NCBI GenBank assembly: GCA_020630065.1
Contig: JAHDCC010000005.1
Location: forward strand, 62,001-126,000
Source: Acidimicrobiales bacterium
GTDB taxonomy: Bacteria; Actinomycetota; Acidimicrobiia; Acidimicrobiales; SZUA-35
DNA: 64,000 bases
Direction of reading: 5' to 3'
Shown piece after piece: positions 8,137 to 16,895 of this stretch (positions are counted from its first letter, which is position 1; each line of letters starts with the position of its first letter). Made by a program: the position numbers and the translations under genes. The notes beneath the pieces are model-generated. The model saw only the letters and a list, made by a program, of their open reading frames with translations, did not search any database and was not told the DNA's origin.

Positions 8137-9894
8137 GTGAACCGAACGCCAGACCCCACTCCCCCGTTTTCGGCTTCGTCAACGTTTTGTGCAACTATTG
8201 TCGACGAGTGGTCTCGTAACGGTGTTGATGCAGCGTTCGTGGCACCCGGTTCGCGGTCAACTCCGCTCGTAGTGGCGTTACTAGAACACGAATCAATCGC
8301 AGTACATCTGTTTCATGATGAACGTTCTGCGAGTTTCGCAGCACTTGGCCATAGCCTGGCGACCGGTAAAGCTTCAGTCGTGGCGTGTACCAGCGGCACG
8401 GCGGGAGCTCATTTCCACGCCGCAGTGTTGGAGGCTTCCGCCTCTGGGGTGCCCCTCATTGTCTGCACAGCGGATCGGCCGATTGAGTTGATGGATGTGG
8501 CCGCGCCACAGACTATCGATCAAATCAAGCTCTTCGGCGACGCAGTTCGCAGGTTCTCCCAACCCGAGCCGGCCCAACTCGATCAAAGCCACTGGTGGCG
8601 ATCATGGGCGTCGCAGTTGGTTGCAGACGCAGCGGGATGGGCCGGAAGACCAGGGCCCGTTCATATCAATCTACGTTTCCGGGAGCCGCTGTTAGGAAAA
8701 GCCGCTCAATTGCCGGAGGGCCGCGATGACGGTGGCCCTTGGCACCAAATCCCAGTAACTACCGCAACGGTCGACCCGGCAGATCTGGAACGGATAGCTG
8801 ATCTGGTTAGGTCACCATCAGGACTGTTGATCTGTGGTCGCGGCACACCAAACCCCGAAGCGGTCGTGGCGCTCGGTGACATGCTGGCGTGGCCGGTTAT
8901 TGCCGACCATCGTTCTGGCGCCCGACATTCGCATCGGACTATTAGCCACAGCGACCTTCTACTTCGAAGTCGCGCATTCGCGGATGCTCACCAGCCCGAC
9001 GTTGTAGTCAGGTTTGGCGAAATCCACACCAGCAAAGTTCTAAGCCAATGGTTGGGTCGGATGAATGCGACAGTGGTTTCGGCGGTCGCAAATCAGAGGT
9101 GGGTTGACCCTGAACGAGTCGCCAACATCGTTGTGGCTGCACCCAATCTCGCAGAGAGCCTCCTTACAATGCTGCCCTCTGACGCTACGCCGTCCGGTCG
9201 CTCCATCGCTCTCCAGCAATCCTGGTTTAGAGCTGACAGGATCGCCAGTGACGTTATCCAGCAAACGTTAGCTAATACCCCTCGACTCAGCGAACCTGAA
9301 ATTGCTCGTGAGGTACTCGCTAACGCTCCAGCCGGATCGACCCTGGTTCTTTCGTCATCGATGCCGGTACGCGATATTGAATGGTTTGGTCAGCCTAGAC
9401 CTGACATCACCGTCGTTTCTAATCGTGGGGCAAACGGGATCGACGGCGTTATTTCTACCGCTATTGGTGTGGCGCTGTCGCACACGCCAACCACGTTGTT
9501 GATCGGCGATGTTGCGTTTCTGCATGACAGCAGCGCATTGGCGGCGCTGGCGTCACGACCTATCGACCTTCATATTGTGGTTGTTGACAACGACGGCGGT
9601 GGCATATTCTCGTTTCTACCGCAGGCCGCCGAACTTTCGACCGAATCGTTCGAAACCCTTTTTGGTACTCCTCATGGCACAAACTTCGCGGCGTTATGTG
9701 CAGCCCATGGAATACCAACTCGATATTGGCACCGAAATCCCGAACCCGCCACAGACAACCTTGACACGGTGGACGCCGGGGTTCGTGTAACCATCGCTGC
9801 AACCGACCGTGAGGTCAACAAAGCCATTCACGACGAACTCGTTGACAACATTGTCGATGCTATAGCAACCGATCAATCAGCGGCGACCCGTTAG
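8137..9894 (+). CDS. menD: SEPHCHC synthase MenD
   Basis: Thiamine-diphosphate enzyme that joins 2-oxoglutarate-derived succinic semialdehyde to isochorismate. The 585-residue protein carries the MenD hallmark FVAPGSRSTPLVVALLEH near the N-terminus, the CTSGTAGAHFHAAVLEA segment with the catalytic-Glu region, and the C-terminal ThDP/Mg motif with GDVAFLHD and NDGGGIFSFLPQ. The GTG start fits the family start; only GAGAAG about ten bases upstream resembles a ribosome binding site. It is followed 29 bases later by menB, with which it probably forms an operon ending at the hairpin at 10835. Confidence 0.96.
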   Translation: MNRTPDPTPPFSASSTFCATIVDEWSRNGVDAAFVAPGSRSTPLVVALLEHESIAVHLFHDERSASFAALGHSLATGKASVVACTSGTAGAHFHAAVLEASASGVPLIVCTADRPIELMDVAAPQTIDQIKLFGDAVRRFSQPEPAQLDQSHWWRSWASQLVADAAGWAGRPGPVHINLRFREPLLGKAAQLPEGRDDGGPWHQIPVTTATVDPADLERIADLVRSPSGLLICGRGTPNPEAVVALGDMLAWPVIADHRSGARHSHRTISHSDLLLRSRAFADAHQPDVVVRFGEIHTSKVLSQWLGRMNATVVSAVANQRWVDPERVANIVVAAPNLAESLLTMLPSDATPSGRSIALQQSWFRADRIASDVIQQTLANTPRLSEPEIAREVLANAPAGSTLVLSSSMPVRDIEWFGQPRPDITVVSNRGANGIDGVISTAIGVALSHTPTTLLIGDVAFLHDSSALAALASRPIDLHIVVVDNDGGGIFSFLPQAAELSTESFETLFGTPHGTNFAALCAAHGIPTRYWHRNPEPATDNLDTVDAGVRVTIAATDREVNKAIHDELVDNIVDAIATDQSAATR

Positions 9895-9923
9895 CGTAGA
9901 AACGGACGACAAAGAGAGCAACT

Positions 9924-10823
9924 ATGATTTCTGAAATTTTCGACGCAGATCAGTGGGATGAGGTACAAGGTTTTGATGGGACAGACATTACCTATCATCG
10001 AGCCCGCAACGTCGGCGCAGTCCGCATAGCATTCAACCGACCAGAAGTCCGCAACGCTTTTCGACCTCAAACCGTTGACGAGTTGTACCAAGCGTTAGAC
10101 CACGCTCGACAATGCAGCGACGTAGGCGCTGTGTTACTTACCGGAAACGGGCCGTCACCTAAAGACGGTGGATGGGCATTTTGTTCCGGCGGTGACCAGC
10201 GGATACGGGGCAAAGATGGGTACCGCTACGCTGAAGGTGAAACGTCGGCTTCTATAGACCCGGGCCGGAGTGGACGACTCCATATTCTGGAAGTTCAACG
10301 CCTTATTCGTACGATGCCGAAAGTCGTGATAGCCGTCGTGCCGGGGTGGGCGGTTGGTGGAGGCCACAGCCTTCATGTTGTTTGTGATCTAACTATCGCG
10401 TCGAAAGAACATGGCCAGTTCAAACAAACAGATACAGACGTCGCTAGTTTCGATGGCGGGTTCGGTTCGGCGTATCTCGCTCGTCAGGTCGGACAGAAGA
10501 CGGCTCGAGAAATCTTTTTCTTAGGTCGCACCTACACCGCTGACCAAGCGATGCAACAAGGTGCCGTTAACGCCGTGGTAGACCATGCAGAACTCGAAAC
10601 TGAAGCGTTAGAGTGGGCGGCCGAAATTTGTCGAAAGAGCCCGACAGCGCAGCGGATGGTCAAATTTGCTTTCAATCTAATCGACGACGGGATGGTTGGC
10701 CAACAAGTATTTGCTGGCGAAGCGACTCGCCTTGCGTATGGAACAGACGAAGCCCAAGAAGGACGAGACGCTTTTCTAGAGAAACGCGACCCGGACTGGT
10801 CAGGTTTTCCGTACCATTACTAG
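9924..10823 (+). CDS. menB: 1,4-dihydroxy-2-naphthoyl-CoA synthase MenB
   Basis: Crotonase-fold enzyme that cyclises o-succinylbenzoyl-CoA. Visible features are GNGPSPKDGGWAFCSGGDQRIRG near residues 75-97, the oxyanion region VVPGWAVGGGHSLHVVCD, and TDTDVASFDGGFGSAYLARQVG, whose Asp and downstream Ser/Tyr are MenB-specific. The C-terminal segment ends in FLEKRDPDWSGFPYHY as in other MenB proteins. The length of 299 residues is normal. AAAGAGAG lies at a good distance from the ATG. It sits just after menD and before a bidirectional terminator. Confidence 0.96.
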   Translation: MISEIFDADQWDEVQGFDGTDITYHRARNVGAVRIAFNRPEVRNAFRPQTVDELYQALDHARQCSDVGAVLLTGNGPSPKDGGWAFCSGGDQRIRGKDGYRYAEGETSASIDPGRSGRLHILEVQRLIRTMPKVVIAVVPGWAVGGGHSLHVVCDLTIASKEHGQFKQTDTDVASFDGGFGSAYLARQVGQKTAREIFFLGRTYTADQAMQQGAVNAVVDHAELETEALEWAAEICRKSPTAQRMVKFAFNLIDDGMVGQQVFAGEATRLAYGTDEAQEGRDAFLEKRDPDWSGFPYHY

Positions 10824-10834
10824 CGGTGTCTGCA

Positions 10835-10869
10835 CCGCTCCCAGAGCCGGTATTTGGCTCCGGGAGCGG
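10835..10869. terminator. bidirectional terminator between menB and the CocE hydrolase
   Basis: CCGCTCCCAGAGCC (10835-10848) pairs with GGCTCCGGGAGCGG (10856-10869) in a 14-bp stem with one mismatch and a 7-base loop, followed by TTT. It begins 12 bases after menB and lies just before the end of the convergent gene, so it can serve both. Confidence 0.8.
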
Positions 10870-10882
10870 TTTAAGGTCTGGG

Positions 10883-12613
10883 TCAGCCGACCAGCCGGTA
10901 TGTCAGCTGCGATGGATAATCAGCGCCCGTTCGGATCTTGACCGAACCCGAACTTAGGCTCTGATGTTCAAGGCCGCCTTCGACCATGTCTACACCTTGC
11001 ACGACCACGACAAGCTTGTCACCGGCATCGAAAAGTGTTGACGATGGGTGTACTTCGACTTCGACCATGACCGGTTCGCCTGGGGTTAGTTTCTCCTCAC
11101 TGGCATGGGAGTGGTATGGGCGGGTCGGCGTGGACTTGGATGTGTCCAGACCACGATGTGAGGCTCGTAGCCAACCGTTGGCTACCTGCCCATCATCGAT
11201 CCCGTTTCCTTCGAAGTGAACCTGTTCACCATCAGTGGTTTGTTTCTGGACGCCGACAAACAGGTCTGTGTCGTCAGCTTCATCGGTTTCGATCCAGAGT
11301 TTAAGGTTCATTCCCCCAGTGATCTCGGTTTTTTCAACAAATTCGTATTCAAAGACAGCACGGTTGTCTTCACTCAAATCGTCGGGTTCGCCTTCGGCTA
11401 GGTAGCTGACTTCGCTGTTGGTTGCAGACGGCGAGGTTTGCAGTTTTGCTGTGGCGGCGTCGAGGAACAACGACGCATCTTGGCCTTCGATAGGCCAGAC
11501 AGGCGACGTTTTAGTTTCGCCTTCATAGTACCCTGAGCGCAGTTCGTAGCTGACGGTAGGAACGGCTAACATGCCGGAATCTTCTTCGTTCAAAAATTGG
11601 TCGAAGAACTGCAGCTGGCGTTTCTGAGCGTCCTCGGAGTAGTATTCCTCCCATTTTTTTCGTCCGTGTATTTCGAGCCACTTGTTTTCGGACGAAATCT
11701 GGTCGAACCCTTCAAGTGTTCCTCGTGTGTGGAGGCCCTGATCGGACCAGCTGGCACCGACATAGGCGGGAACGGTGATATCGGACAAATTGGTTGGCCG
11801 GAAATCGTCATAGAACTCGCTGTCTAACGAGTTCTCACCAAATAGGGTCGGAAGGTCTTGATCGACGGCGCTCTCGTTCTTCGTTTCAAGGATGCGGAAT
11901 TCCCACCATGAAGGCAGGAAATCTGTTTCTGGGATACCTCCGTGATATGCCATGTCGCGGTATACGTCTGTGAACCCTTCCCATGGCATGATCGCCTTAA
12001 GCGAAGGAGGAGCTAACGCCGCAACGCCCCATTGGTTTAGGGCCATATATGAAACACCGTTTAGGCCTATGTTGCCGTTGCTCCAGGGCTGTTCGGCCAG
12101 CCATTCGATGGTGTCGTAATAGTCGCGGGCTTCGAGCTCGGTGAGTAACGCCGTGTCACCTTCGGATGCATTCATGCCTCGAGCGTCCACTACAGCCAAC
12201 GCGTATCCGTTTGGCACCCAAAAGGCCGGGTCTGGAAGTTCGAATGGAGCGTATTCTGAAACGTCGATTTTGCCATCCTCTGGGTCATAGTCACCGGCGA
12301 AGTCTTTGTTGTACGGGGTCGTTCCAACCAGTGTCGGAAATTCATCGTCTGAGTCGGGTCGAAAGACGTTGGCCGATAGAACGATGCCGTCTTCCATTGG
12401 GATACTAACGTCGCGTTCGATAACCATTTGGGTACCGTCAGCTAATTCAACTGTCTCTAATGACGGTTGACTTTCAACTGATTCGGTAGCTCCATTTGAG
12501 TCAATTGTGGTTGTACCCGTTTGGCCTGAGCTGGAATTGCTGCAGGCGGCACCCACCAGACCTACCAGTACGAACAACATGACCAGGGTCTTTCTGGTCG
12601 ATTGTGATTTCAC
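10883..12613 (-). CDS. CocE/NonD-family lipoprotein hydrolase
   Basis: A 576-residue secreted hydrolase of the X-Pro dipeptidyl-peptidase (S15)/cocaine esterase family. The N-terminus is a lipoprotein signal with lipobox LVGAAC (C24), so the enzyme is probably tethered outside the membrane. Residues 70-145 (SIPMEDGIVLSANVFRP, VVDARGMNASEGD) are typical, and the nucleophile is S188 in GLNGVSYMALNQ, where the usual second Gly of GxSYxG is Ala. The C-terminal half is the jelly-roll domain. These enzymes cleave esters, amides or acylated peptides; the substrate is unknown. It is monocistronic. Confidence 0.88.
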   Translation of the reverse strand: MKSQSTRKTLVMLFVLVGLVGAACSNSSSGQTGTTTIDSNGATESVESQPSLETVELADGTQMVIERDVSIPMEDGIVLSANVFRPDSDDEFPTLVGTTPYNKDFAGDYDPEDGKIDVSEYAPFELPDPAFWVPNGYALAVVDARGMNASEGDTALLTELEARDYYDTIEWLAEQPWSNGNIGLNGVSYMALNQWGVAALAPPSLKAIMPWEGFTDVYRDMAYHGGIPETDFLPSWWEFRILETKNESAVDQDLPTLFGENSLDSEFYDDFRPTNLSDITVPAYVGASWSDQGLHTRGTLEGFDQISSENKWLEIHGRKKWEEYYSEDAQKRQLQFFDQFLNEEDSGMLAVPTVSYELRSGYYEGETKTSPVWPIEGQDASLFLDAATAKLQTSPSATNSEVSYLAEGEPDDLSEDNRAVFEYEFVEKTEITGGMNLKLWIETDEADDTDLFVGVQKQTTDGEQVHFEGNGIDDGQVANGWLRASHRGLDTSKSTPTRPYHSHASEEKLTPGEPVMVEVEVHPSSTLFDAGDKLVVVVQGVDMVEGGLEHQSLSSGSVKIRTGADYPSQLTYRLVG

Positions 12614-12847
12614 TTTGTTACCTCACTAGCTTGTGGTGACGGCGCAGAGTCGCAGCCCGAGTTCGGTACTCGTTGTCACTAGTGAGACAGTAGGACTTGG
12701 CGTCGGATCGGGAATCTTCTCCAAGACGTATTGATGTTCGCGCTTTTACTCTGTGAGGAGTAGGTCAATGTGTTTTTGGTTGTCGACGATGGCCGGGATG
12801 ACGACCCGTTGCTCTACAAGCTTGTCTAGGAATCCGACGACGTAGAT
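12614..12847. other. intergenic region upstream of the CocE gene
   Basis: No gene is supported on the plus strand. On the minus strand a 45-codon ORF (ATG 12883 to stop 12746, IYVVGFLDKLVEQRVVIPA) is open and its ATG overlaps in ATGA fashion the stop of a 92-codon minus ORF (13158-12880), opposite the sorting-signal ORF. Codon composition does not decide between strands. The rest should hold the promoter of the CocE gene, which I cannot place. Confidence 0.35.
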
Positions 12848-13183
12848 TTGAAGCCGGTGCTGTGGGTAAGCCGATCTGTTCATTTCACCGCATCTTCACG
12901 AAGCCATAGCAGCAAATTTCTAAACTCGCCGACTAGTGGACCGACTCTCTGTGCAGGCCCCGTGATTTCGGTAACCGTCGAACCAGGTGTGGACGTGCCA
13001 AACCTCAATGCGGGGCTTAACACCCAACCAGCGGCTAGCACCGCAACACCAACACCTGTGGCGAAACGCACCCTGGCCTTCACCGGAACAACCACGTTTA
13101 CGTTGTTGGCTGTGGCCGTGCTGTTCATCTCGCTTGGAGCTGGCTTCATGGTCGTCACCCGACGAAGAAGCCACGCCCACTAA
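12848..13183 (+). pseudogene. C-terminal sortase-signal fragment (LAFTG), possibly a gene remnant
   Basis: The last 75 residues look like the end of a cell-wall-anchored actinobacterial protein: a Pro/Thr/Ala-rich linker (TQPAASTATPTPVAK), the pentapeptide LAFTG, a hydrophobic helix (TFTLLAVAVLFISLGAGFMVV) and a basic tail TRRRSHAH. LAXTG is the usual substrate of class E sortases. The reading frame begins only at TTG 12848 after a stop at 12827, has no ribosome binding site and no signal peptide, so it cannot be exported as it stands. I therefore read it as a truncated remnant, or a gene whose N-terminus is frameshifted. An antisense 92-codon ORF with one hydrophobic segment is the competing reading. 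Confidence 0.45.
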
Positions 13184-13198
13184 CTACAATCGACCTGG

Positions 13199-13864
13199 TT
13201 AGCTGCCAGGGGTGACAAGACCGGACTCATAGGCGATGACCACAAGCTGCGCCCGGTTTCGGGCCGCCACCTTTGTCATGATTCTGCTGACATGAGTTTT
13301 TGCGGTTAGTGGGGAAATAAATAGCCGCTCGGCAATTTCACTATTGTCGAGTCCGCGCCCGACCTCGGCCAACACACCTCGTTCACGATCGGTCAACTCC
13401 CCCAAAGTCTCAATGCTTTTGTGCGGGTCGGGCCTATTCGCAAACTCGCTGATTAAACGCCGCGTAATATTGGGGGCAATCAGAGCATCACCGGCAGCGA
13501 CTATCCTGATTCCGTCCAGCAGTAACTGGGGTGCGGTGTCTTTCAACAAAAACCCGGAAGCCCCCGCACGTAGAGCGTCGTAAACATACTGGTCAAGGTC
13601 GAACGTTGTAAGAATAAGAACTCGGGTGTCGTCAAGACGATCATCGGCCGTGATCCGTTTCGTCGCCTCTATCCCATCGAGTCCCGGCATACGAATATCC
13701 ATCAGCACAACATCGGGCCGACAAAGAAACACCTGGTCGATAGCTTCAGAACCCGTAGACGCCTCACCGACAACGTCTAGCCCTTCCTCGGCACCAATAA
13801 GTGCAGAAAATCCTCCACGAACGAGTTCTTGGTCGTCGGCGATAAGCACCTTAATAGTTGACAT
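13199..13864 (-). CDS. NarL/LuxR-family response regulator
   Basis: Receiver domain with acidic pair D10/D11, phospho-acceptor D56 in VVLMDIRMPG, Thr in LILTTF and Lys in LLKDTAP, followed by a LuxR-type helix-turn-helix (LTDRERGVLAEVGRGLDNSEIAERLFISPLTAKTHVSRIM). The 221 residues are standard. Six bases separate it from the upstream sensor kinase gene, so the two form a two-component system; the targets are unknown. Confidence 0.95.
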   Translation of the reverse strand: MSTIKVLIADDQELVRGGFSALIGAEEGLDVVGEASTGSEAIDQVFLCRPDVVLMDIRMPGLDGIEATKRITADDRLDDTRVLILTTFDLDQYVYDALRAGASGFLLKDTAPQLLLDGIRIVAAGDALIAPNITRRLISEFANRPDPHKSIETLGELTDRERGVLAEVGRGLDNSEIAERLFISPLTAKTHVSRIMTKVAARNRAQLVVIAYESGLVTPGS

Positions 13865-13870
13865 TGTCTG

Positions 13871-15004
13871 CTACTTTCGAAGGTTGTAAGGAATAGTTGC
13901 TCGCACAGCAAACCCGCCGGACGGCTCTGGGCTAGCGGTCAACGAGCCACCAAGAGTCTCGGCTCGTTCTTTCATCCCGATGATGCCTACACCGGTCGAA
14001 GCAACCACCGCAGTCGAGGTGTCCCCCGCTTTGTTGACGACCGTCAGTTCGACGTTGTGGGTGCCATGGCGCAAACCAATATGAGTCGGCGCCGCCCCAG
14101 CGTGGCGGGCAACGTTGGTGAGCGCCTCTTGAATTATCCGATGCACGGCCACAACACAGCTATCGCCAGCGTCGCTAGGAAACGTGCCCTCGATGTCGGT
14201 GGTAACTGCTATTCCCGCGTTTGATGCACCCTCGATCAAGTCGTGCAGGTCGTTTGGATCAGCCGGTGTAGGCCGTAGAGGGACTTCCTCATCAGACCGA
14301 AGCACACCGACCATTGTTCGGAGTTCTTCTAAAGATTCCTTGCCGGTGGTGTTGATAATTTCCAGCGCCTCTTTAGCCTGTTTCGGGTCCTCGGCCAGAA
14401 GATGGGCGGCCACCCCCGACTGAATTGCGATCGTTGACAAACCATGTGCCACTACATCGTGAAGGTCCCGGGCGATCCGCATCCGTTCTGCCTGCACCCG
14501 GCTCTGAGCCTCGGTATCGATCAAATCTTGTATGCGGTCGGCTCGGCTGCGAGCGGCTTCACCGACGGCGATCGGAAGCAACATTTGGGCCGACCCTCCT
14601 AAGAATTCGAATATGAACGGATCGCTGTCCAACACCGACACGACGATGGTCATGCAAATAGCCACAATCGAAGAAACACCCAGTGAGACTCGACGGTCGC
14701 CTGAACGCGCCACGGTGAACAACACGATCATGGCGGCAGGCACCAGTGCCGATTCAAGCCCACCCGTCCAAGACATCGTCAGCCGAGCAGCAACCACGAC
14801 CCCTAAGGCGGTTAATGGCCTTTCACGACGGGCCAGAACGGCAAAGCCACCAACTAAAGCCAACAGATAGCTCAACACAGTCGGGGTCGGCCCATCTCCC
14901 ACTAAGGCAAACCCAATAACAATCCCAACGGCGCTGGAAACAGCTAAAAAAGCGACTGCGACGTCAACCAGCCGTGGACGGTCAAGTAACGATCTAAATG
15001 GCAC
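13871..15004 (-). CDS. sensor histidine kinase, HisKA_3 type
   Basis: A 377-residue NarX/DesK-like kinase. About five hydrophobic segments fill residues 10-150, followed by a dimerisation helix with the phospho-His H182 in ERMRIARDLHDVVAHGLSTI, and a HATPase_c domain ending in GVGIIGMKERAETLGGSLTA. There is no large extracellular loop, so sensing is likely in or near the membrane, as in DesK or LiaS-like proteins. It is co-transcribed with the response regulator that follows. Confidence 0.94.
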   Translation of the reverse strand: MPFRSLLDRPRLVDVAVAFLAVSSAVGIVIGFALVGDGPTPTVLSYLLALVGGFAVLARRERPLTALGVVVAARLTMSWTGGLESALVPAAMIVLFTVARSGDRRVSLGVSSIVAICMTIVVSVLDSDPFIFEFLGGSAQMLLPIAVGEAARSRADRIQDLIDTEAQSRVQAERMRIARDLHDVVAHGLSTIAIQSGVAAHLLAEDPKQAKEALEIINTTGKESLEELRTMVGVLRSDEEVPLRPTPADPNDLHDLIEGASNAGIAVTTDIEGTFPSDAGDSCVVAVHRIIQEALTNVARHAGAAPTHIGLRHGTHNVELTVVNKAGDTSTAVVASTGVGIIGMKERAETLGGSLTASPEPSGGFAVRATIPYNLRK

Positions 15005-15153
15005 GTTGATGACTACACATCCTTAAGAACATCTACATTTTGTTCTAGGCTCCACCATGACACACAGCACGCTCGATGGTATCGACTATGAGGATACTTG
15101 TGTGGGCCCGGATACTCCTGAGGGAGTATGCAGACGATCGGACCACTCAAGAG
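15005..15153. promoter_or_regulatory. intergenic region with two dyads
   Basis: AGAACA (15026-15031) and TGTTCT (15041-15046) form an inverted repeat with a 9-base spacer, 22 bases upstream of the sensor kinase start, a plausible operator. ATACTCC (15112-15118) and GGAGTAT (15123-15129) form a 7-bp hairpin 25 bases beyond the menF stop; with no U-tract it is only a weak terminator candidate. Confidence 0.4.
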
Positions 15154-16383
15154 TTATGGACGGAGGATCGCTCCGAGCATAGCTTTGAATTTGTTTCGGG
15201 TTTCTTCTAGTTCCGAGGCCGGGTCGCTGTCTGCGACTACGCCAACCCCGGCTCGAAGCTCGGCGGTTGGACCGTCTATTTCAGCGGACCGGATTGCGAC
15301 CACAAACGCACCGTTACCTCGCCCGTCTACCCAGCCGGTTGGCCCGGCATATCGGCCTCGGTCTTCGCCTTCTAACTTATCGATGAGTTGTAAAGCCTCG
15401 GTTTGTGGGTCCCCGCCAACCGCTGGAGTCGGGTGGAGTGCCGACACAAGTTCGAGAACAGACGGATGGGGTTTACGTAGACGACCTTCGACTAAGGTCC
15501 CCAAATGGTGAACATTTGCCAGGGTCACGATCGACGGCTCTGGTTCGGCATCCACGTACGAGCAGAACGGAAGTAGCGTATCTAGGAGCCAGTCGATCGT
15601 TATCTTATGCTCCCACCGGTCCTTAGTTGAAGCTAGCAAGTTAGCGATCTTTCGATTGTCAATAATCGGATCGGAGGACCGAGCGGCCGTCCCCGCCAAC
15701 GGGTGAGCGTGAACCATATCTTCGTTTCTGGAGACCAATAGTTCAGGCGATGCACCTACAAACCCTTCAACATTAAAAACAACCGCTGTCGGGAACGAGG
15801 AGACAAGGTTCTGGACAATTGTGGCGACCGGGAGGTCCTGGTCGGCGGTGACCGTGAGACGGCGTGAGACTACCGATTTGGTTAGTTCTCCCGCCGAAAT
15901 AGCGTCGCGGGCGACAGCCACCAGCTCGTCTCTCCAGGCTTCGGGAGCCATTGCCGATTCGACACTATACGACGATGCGGATGGGGTTTGATCGTCCGAA
16001 TCCGCCAAGACTTGCTCGACGGCACGTAGCGCTTCACCAGGATCAAACGGAGCGTTTCCCGTATACGTTAGCCACCGTCGACCGGCTCCGTCTTGACCAA
16101 CAACGAATGACGGAACAATAAGTTCACCATTACGCTCCCGATCGAAAGGTAGCGCAGCGAAGGCGACCGGACCGACACCGGGCCGATCAAGCTCGGTGTC
16201 ACCCATGAGTTCACGTAGCTGCCGCTGAGCTGTGTTAGCCCCCTCAGGGCGTTCGAACGGAATCCGCGTCGCTACACCTACCCCGGCAAGGACCAGGTCG
16301 GCGTGACGCCACAGCAACCCTGTTTGAGCCCCGACCTGTAGCGGATCTATGTCTGTGTTCATACGAACTGTTGTTGACTTCAC
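15154..16383 (-). CDS. menF: isochorismate synthase MenF
   Basis: Chorismate-utilising enzyme converting chorismate to isochorismate, the first committed step of menaquinone synthesis. The C-terminal domain shows ELTKSVVSRRLTV, the PLAGTAARSS segment, HHLGTLVEGRL, LVSALHPTPAVGGDP and GAFVVAIRSAEIDG followed by LRAGVGVVADSDPASELEET, whose Glu residues bind Mg. HPTPAVGG and the general-base Lys in ELTKSVV distinguish isochorismate synthase from anthranilate synthase. The start GTG 16383 has an alternative ATG 16362. It is transcribed away from the gene to its right, with which its 5' end is divergent. Confidence 0.93.
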   Translation of the reverse strand: MKSTTVRMNTDIDPLQVGAQTGLLWRHADLVLAGVGVATRIPFERPEGANTAQRQLRELMGDTELDRPGVGPVAFAALPFDRERNGELIVPSFVVGQDGAGRRWLTYTGNAPFDPGEALRAVEQVLADSDDQTPSASSYSVESAMAPEAWRDELVAVARDAISAGELTKSVVSRRLTVTADQDLPVATIVQNLVSSFPTAVVFNVEGFVGASPELLVSRNEDMVHAHPLAGTAARSSDPIIDNRKIANLLASTKDRWEHKITIDWLLDTLLPFCSYVDAEPEPSIVTLANVHHLGTLVEGRLRKPHPSVLELVSALHPTPAVGGDPQTEALQLIDKLEGEDRGRYAGPTGWVDGRGNGAFVVAIRSAEIDGPTAELRAGVGVVADSDPASELEETRNKFKAMLGAILRP

Positions 16384-16415
16384 ATTCTGAGAATAGATCC
16401 GGCAAACTAAAAACC

Positions 16416-16862
16416 GTGCATCAAAGCTTCAAAGTCGAAACTAACAGTAGCCCCCAACGTCTATTCGAGGTCCTTTCGGACCTCTCGTTGTATCCCGAGT
16501 GGCTCGATCTCGTGGACACCGCGGACCCGGTCGAAAGTTCAAAGGACCAGCCAGCGTGGAACGTTACGCTGAGGGCAAAGCTTGGCCCGTTTGCCCGCTC
16601 CAAGAAGCTTCGAATGGCCCGAACCGTGGCTGAAAGCCCGTCCAAGGTGCGGTTTGAGCGATTCGAGATAGATGGTCGTGAGCACTCTGCATGGACGATG
16701 GACGCTCTCGTTGAGGCGGGCGAAACCCCTGAGTCCAGTTCGGCCACCGTCACCCTGGCTTATGGGGGCGAATTGTGGTCTAAAGCGTTGGAAGCGGTTT
16801 TGATTGCCCAGGTCGATGACGCTGCCCCGAAGCTGAAAGCTCTGGCCGAGAAGCGACCGTAG
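16416..16862 (+). CDS. SRPBCC-family (polyketide cyclase-like) protein
   Basis: A 148-residue START/SRPBCC protein from GTG 16416. It opens with the classic FKVETNSSPQRLFEVLSDLSLYPEWLDLVDTADPV pattern and ends in a long helix (KALEAVLIAQVDDAAPKLKALAEK). Such proteins bind hydrophobic ligands, and relatives bind quinones. Its position between menF and the menE locus makes a quinone-related role attractive, but this is inference. An upstream TTG at 16371 would overlap the menF start and adds no conserved sequence. Confidence 0.8.
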   Translation: MHQSFKVETNSSPQRLFEVLSDLSLYPEWLDLVDTADPVESSKDQPAWNVTLRAKLGPFARSKKLRMARTVAESPSKVRFERFEIDGREHSAWTMDALVEAGETPESSSATVTLAYGGELWSKALEAVLIAQVDDAAPKLKALAEKRP

Positions 16863-16895
16863 TACGTCGAGTAACGCGTCAAACTCTTTAACTAA

